Shown piece by piece: positions 61,291 to 64,000 of a stretch of 64,000 nucleotides of DNA; the stretch's first letter is position 1; the number at the start of each line of letters is the position of its first letter. Origin of the DNA: an uncultured Erythrobacter sp. (GTDB taxonomy: Bacteria; Pseudomonadota; Alphaproteobacteria; Sphingomonadales; Sphingomonadaceae); contig CANMUS010000001.1 in NCBI GenBank assembly GCA_947501215.1, positions 372,001-436,000 on the forward strand, written 5' to 3'. A model generated the notes under the pieces. That model worked only from the letters and a program-made list of their open reading frames with translations, was not told the origin of the DNA and ran no database searches. A program made the translations under genes and the position numbers.

Positions 61291-63600
61291 ATGTCAGATA
61301 TCGTACCCACCTCGGAGACCGGCGAAAACGACGGGATTCCGCCCTATGTGGCGCGGTTGAATCCGCCACAGCGTCAGGCGGTCCTAACCACCGAGGGGCC
61401 GGTATTGATGCTGGCTGGGGCGGGAACAGGCAAAACGGCCGCGCTCACCGCGCGTTTGGCACATCTCATCGCGACCCGCCGGGCGTGGCCCTCCGAAATC
61501 CTGTGCGTCACGTTCACGAACAAGGCGGCGCGCGAAATGCGCGAGCGTGTCGGTAGGCATATCGGTGATGCGGTGGAGGGAATGCCGTGGCTCGGCACCT
61601 TCCATTCGATCGGGGCACGCATGCTTCGCCGCCATGCCGAGCTGGTCGGCCTGCAGAGCAACTACACCATCATCGACACCGACGATCAGTTGCGCCTGCT
61701 CAAGCAGATGATCCAGCAGGAAGAGCTGGACGAGAAGCGTTGGCCCGCGCGCCAGCTGGCCGGGCTGATCGACCGCTGGAAAAACCGCGGCCTCAACCCG
61801 GGCGATCTGGATGCTGCGGAGAACGAGGCCTACGCCAACGGTCAGGGCGCGAAGTTCTACAAACTGTATCAAGAACGACTGAAGACGCTCAACGCCTGCG
61901 ATTTCGGCGACCTGCTGCTCCACATGCTGAACATTTTCCGCCGGCATCGCGACGTGCTGGAGCAGTATCAGAGACGCTATAAATACATCCTTGTCGACGA
62001 GTATCAGGACACCAACCAGGTCCAGTATCTGTGGCTCCGCCTGTTGGCGCAGGATCGCAAGAACATCTGCGTGGTGGGGGATGACGACCAGTCGATCTAT
62101 TCCTGGCGCGGGGCCGAAGTGGCCAATATCCTCAAGTTCGAGAAGGATTTTCCCGGTGCGGCGGTGATCAAACTGGAGCAGAATTATCGCTCCACCCCGC
62201 AGATTTTGGCTGCGGCATCGGGGTTGATCGATGCGAATAGCGAACGGCTAGGCAAGACGCTGTGGACCAAACTCCCGGCGGGCGAGAGAGTTCGTGTGAT
62301 CGGTGTCTGGGACGGACCCGAAGAAGCGCGCCGTGTCGGTGAGGAAATCGAGCGGCTCGAGTCCGAAGGCGCCTCGCTGGACGAGGTCGCCATCCTCGTG
62401 CGCGCGCAGTACCAGACGCGCGAATTCGAAGACCGCTTCATCCAGATCGGCCTCAACTACCGCATCGTCGGCGGCTTTCGCTTCTACGAGCGCGCCGAAA
62501 TCCGCGATGCCCTTGCGTATCTGCGCGTCATCGAGCAGCCCGCCGACGATCTCGCTTTCGAACGGATCTACAACCAGCCCAAGCGTGGCCTCGGCGCGAA
62601 GACGCTGGAGGCGATGCGCCGCCATGCCCGCCGCACGCAGACGCCGCTAGCCGCCGCCTCGCTCGATCTCGCGAACAGCGACGAGCTGCCCGCCCGCGCG
62701 CGCAATACTCTGACGGGGCTGCTGGCGCAGTTCTTGCACTGGCGGCAGCAATCGGAAAAGGTCACGCCTTCCGAACTCCTGCGCATGATCATCGCCGAAA
62801 GCGGGTATGAGGACATGCTGCAGAAAGACCGCAGCGCCGAAAGCGCCGGACGGCTGGAAAACCTCTCCGAACTCGCTCGCGCGATGGAGGAGTACGAGAG
62901 CCTCACTGACTTCCTCGAACATGTCAGCCTGGTGATGGACAATGATCGTGCCGACGATGGCGAGAAGCTGACCCTCATGACGATGCATGCGGCCAAGGGG
63001 CTGGAGTTCGACCACGTCTTCCTGCCGGGCTGGGAGGAAGGCGTCTTCCCCAGCCAGCGCGCGCTCGACGAAGGCGGCCTTGCCAGTCTCGAGGAAGAGC
63101 GCCGCCTCGCCTACGTCGCCATCACCCGCGCCAAGCGCCGCTGCACGATCTTCCACGCTGCAAACCGGCGCATATACGGCCAGTGGACCAGCTCCATCCC
63201 CAGCCGCTTCATCGACGAGCTGCCCGAAGAGACGATCGAGCGCGAAACCACCATGACCGGCGGAGCATCGCTCTGGCGCGCGAACTGGACCGAAACCGAA
63301 GACCCCTTCGCGCATGTCGCGCGCGATGCGCCGGGACGTGCGGACAAGCGCGGCCCGGGTTGGCAACGGGCGCTATCGACCGGCTACGACTCGACGCCCA
63401 AGCGGCTCGCCGAACCGGGCCGCAGTGCCGCCAGCTTCGCCGCCAAGCCGCGCACCGACATCGCGATCGGTGCCCGCGTATTTCACGACAAGTTCGGCTA
63501 CGGCACCGTTACCGACCAGGAAGGCAACAAGCTGGTCATCGAATTCGAGAAAGCGGGCGAGAAGCGCGTGCTCGACAGCTTCGTTGCATTGGCGGATTAG
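61291..63600 (+). CDS. ATP-dependent DNA helicase, UvrD/PcrA type
   Basis: A 769-residue superfamily 1A helicase for repair and restart of replication. Motifs in order: Q motif LNPPQRQAVL, Walker A AGAGTGKTAALTARLA, motif Ia CVTFTNKAAREM, motif II VDEYQDTNQVQY, motif III GDDDQSIYSWRGA, LEQNYRSTPQIL, motif V TMHAAKGLEFDHVFLPG, and motif VI RLAYVAITRAKRR. The C-terminal Tudor-like tail (GARVFHDKFGYGTV) is PcrA-like. The ATG follows CCGGAGCTC. It converges on a methyltransferase gene with a 4-bp overlap of 3' ends. Confidence 0.95.
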   Translation: MSDIVPTSETGENDGIPPYVARLNPPQRQAVLTTEGPVLMLAGAGTGKTAALTARLAHLIATRRAWPSEILCVTFTNKAAREMRERVGRHIGDAVEGMPWLGTFHSIGARMLRRHAELVGLQSNYTIIDTDDQLRLLKQMIQQEELDEKRWPARQLAGLIDRWKNRGLNPGDLDAAENEAYANGQGAKFYKLYQERLKTLNACDFGDLLLHMLNIFRRHRDVLEQYQRRYKYILVDEYQDTNQVQYLWLRLLAQDRKNICVVGDDDQSIYSWRGAEVANILKFEKDFPGAAVIKLEQNYRSTPQILAAASGLIDANSERLGKTLWTKLPAGERVRVIGVWDGPEEARRVGEEIERLESEGASLDEVAILVRAQYQTREFEDRFIQIGLNYRIVGGFRFYERAEIRDALAYLRVIEQPADDLAFERIYNQPKRGLGAKTLEAMRRHARRTQTPLAAASLDLANSDELPARARNTLTGLLAQFLHWRQQSEKVTPSELLRMIIAESGYEDMLQKDRSAESAGRLENLSELARAMEEYESLTDFLEHVSLVMDNDRADDGEKLTLMTMHAAKGLEFDHVFLPGWEEGVFPSQRALDEGGLASLEEERRLAYVAITRAKRRCTIFHAANRRIYGQWTSSIPSRFIDELPEETIERETTMTGGASLWRANWTETEDPFAHVARDAPGRADKRGPGWQRALSTGYDSTPKRLAEPGRSAASFAAKPRTDIAIGARVFHDKFGYGTVTDQEGNKLVIEFEKAGEKRVLDSFVALAD

Positions 63601-64000
63601 CCGGGCGGGTTCGGCCCGATCCATAAGGCTCGTTCCACGAAGAATTGCGTCGGGGCGAAATCGGTAATTTCGGTCCACGGCAGGTTCCGCTCTTCCGCGA
63701 ATGCAATCAGCAGGCGGCGCGCTTCCGTTAGATCGCCCGAAGTGCCACTCTGTTTGTCGGTATTGTCGCAGTAGATTACCCCGCCCGGCGCAAGATGCTG
63801 GGTGGCCAATTGCGCGCAGTCGTCTCGCCATGCCCCGTCGATCATGATGAGATCGAATTGCCGGTCGTCCTCGATGGCGAGATAGGCTTCGCGGCTTGCG
63901 CGCAAACGCAACTCCGCGTTCTTCAGATTCGTCAGGCGGCTGGAGACTTCGGCGAACCACTCCGCGTCCCGTTCGATGCTGAGCACCTTGCCGGCCCGCG
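63597..64000 (-). CDS. Class I SAM-dependent methyltransferase, C-terminal part
   Basis: The last 133 or so residues of a gene that continues past the right edge. AGKVLSIERDAEWFAEVSSRL is the strand-II acidic region after the SAM motif, and FDLIMIDGAWRDDC and LAPGGVIYCDNTD are later strands of the fold. The end has ALWIGPNPPG. The glycine-rich SAM loop lies outside the window. The substrate is unknown. Confidence 0.7.
   Translation of the reverse strand, partial: RAGKVLSIERDAEWFAEVSSRLTNLKNAELRLRASREAYLAIEDDRQFDLIMIDGAWRDDCAQLATQHLAPGGVIYCDNTDKQSGTSGDLTEARRLLIAFAEERNLPWTEITDFAPTQFFVERALWIGPNPPG

Overview
The window is GC-rich (visibly above 60% GC) chromosomal DNA from an alphaproteobacterium, most likely order Sphingomonadales and probably an Erythrobacteraceae relative. 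The basis is gene order (ffh-rpsP-rimM-trmD-rplS; trpF-trpB-trpA-accD-folC; atpI-atpB-atpE-atpF'-atpF with two b-type subunits), an alphaproteobacterial TIGR02300 protein, and promoter-like boxes of the form TTGNC-N16/17-TAAGG. No IS element, phage, integrase or CRISPR array is visible. Nearly all the DNA is coding, and many genes are packed into operons with ATGA or GTGA overlaps.

Layout. 1-9.9 kb: end of an amidohydrolase, an MDR dehydrogenase, a DUF2855 gene, dnaN, the fatty-acid genes fabG and fabD with a GxxExxY nuclease-fold gene between them, LD-carboxypeptidase divergent from a MurC-like ligase, and a DUF808 membrane protein. 10.3-16.2 kb: rpsF-rpsR-rplI, AMP nucleosidase, a chemoreceptor-like gene and an SDR. 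16.2-26.4 kb, minus strand: rimK, a RimB-type protease, a propeller lipoprotein and an ACE-like M2 peptidase in one tight operon; then a hydrolase/GFA/HCCA-isomerase operon, asd and a DPP4-like peptidase. 26.7-33 kb: rplS, trmD, rimM, rpsP and ffh, split by a two-gene insertion, then tRNA-Ala(GGC). 33-39.3 kb: aroA, cmk, rpsA, gloB and a quinone reductase. 39.4-46.2 kb: the F0 part of ATP synthase, then a complete ydbH-ynbE-ydbL operon. 46.2-64 kb: radC, purB, pyrF, trpF, trpB, trpA, accD, folC, PilZ, AmpG-like permease, Rieske oxygenase, rluB, rsmD, two tandem secreted paralogues, a UvrD/PcrA helicase and the end of a methyltransferase.

The most unusual content is non-coding structure. Two intergenic arrays (about 4122-4411, upstream of dnaN, and 42094-42314, upstream of atpI) share one design. 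Each has a long perfect palindrome with the same 15-nt loop but compensated differences in the arms, flanked by small hairpins with a GGAT-type loop and a GCACGYAACAAA-like tail. Separately, two small PD-(D/E)XK-fold genes (GxxExxY and DUF559) each sit between imperfect terminal inverted repeats, directly behind the stop codon of a biosynthetic gene (fabD and trpB). A third, 92-bp repeat family occurs once inside trmD, in frame, and once just before trpB. In the repeats where stems can be compared, stem sequence varies while pairing and loop are kept.

Functional links: LdcA, the MurC-like ligase and the AmpG-like permease suggest muropeptide recycling. RimK and RimB act on ribosomal protein S6, whose gene rpsF is also present. 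YdbH-YnbE-YdbL points to phospholipid transport between the membranes. All functions are inferred from sequence and family knowledge; no database search was run.
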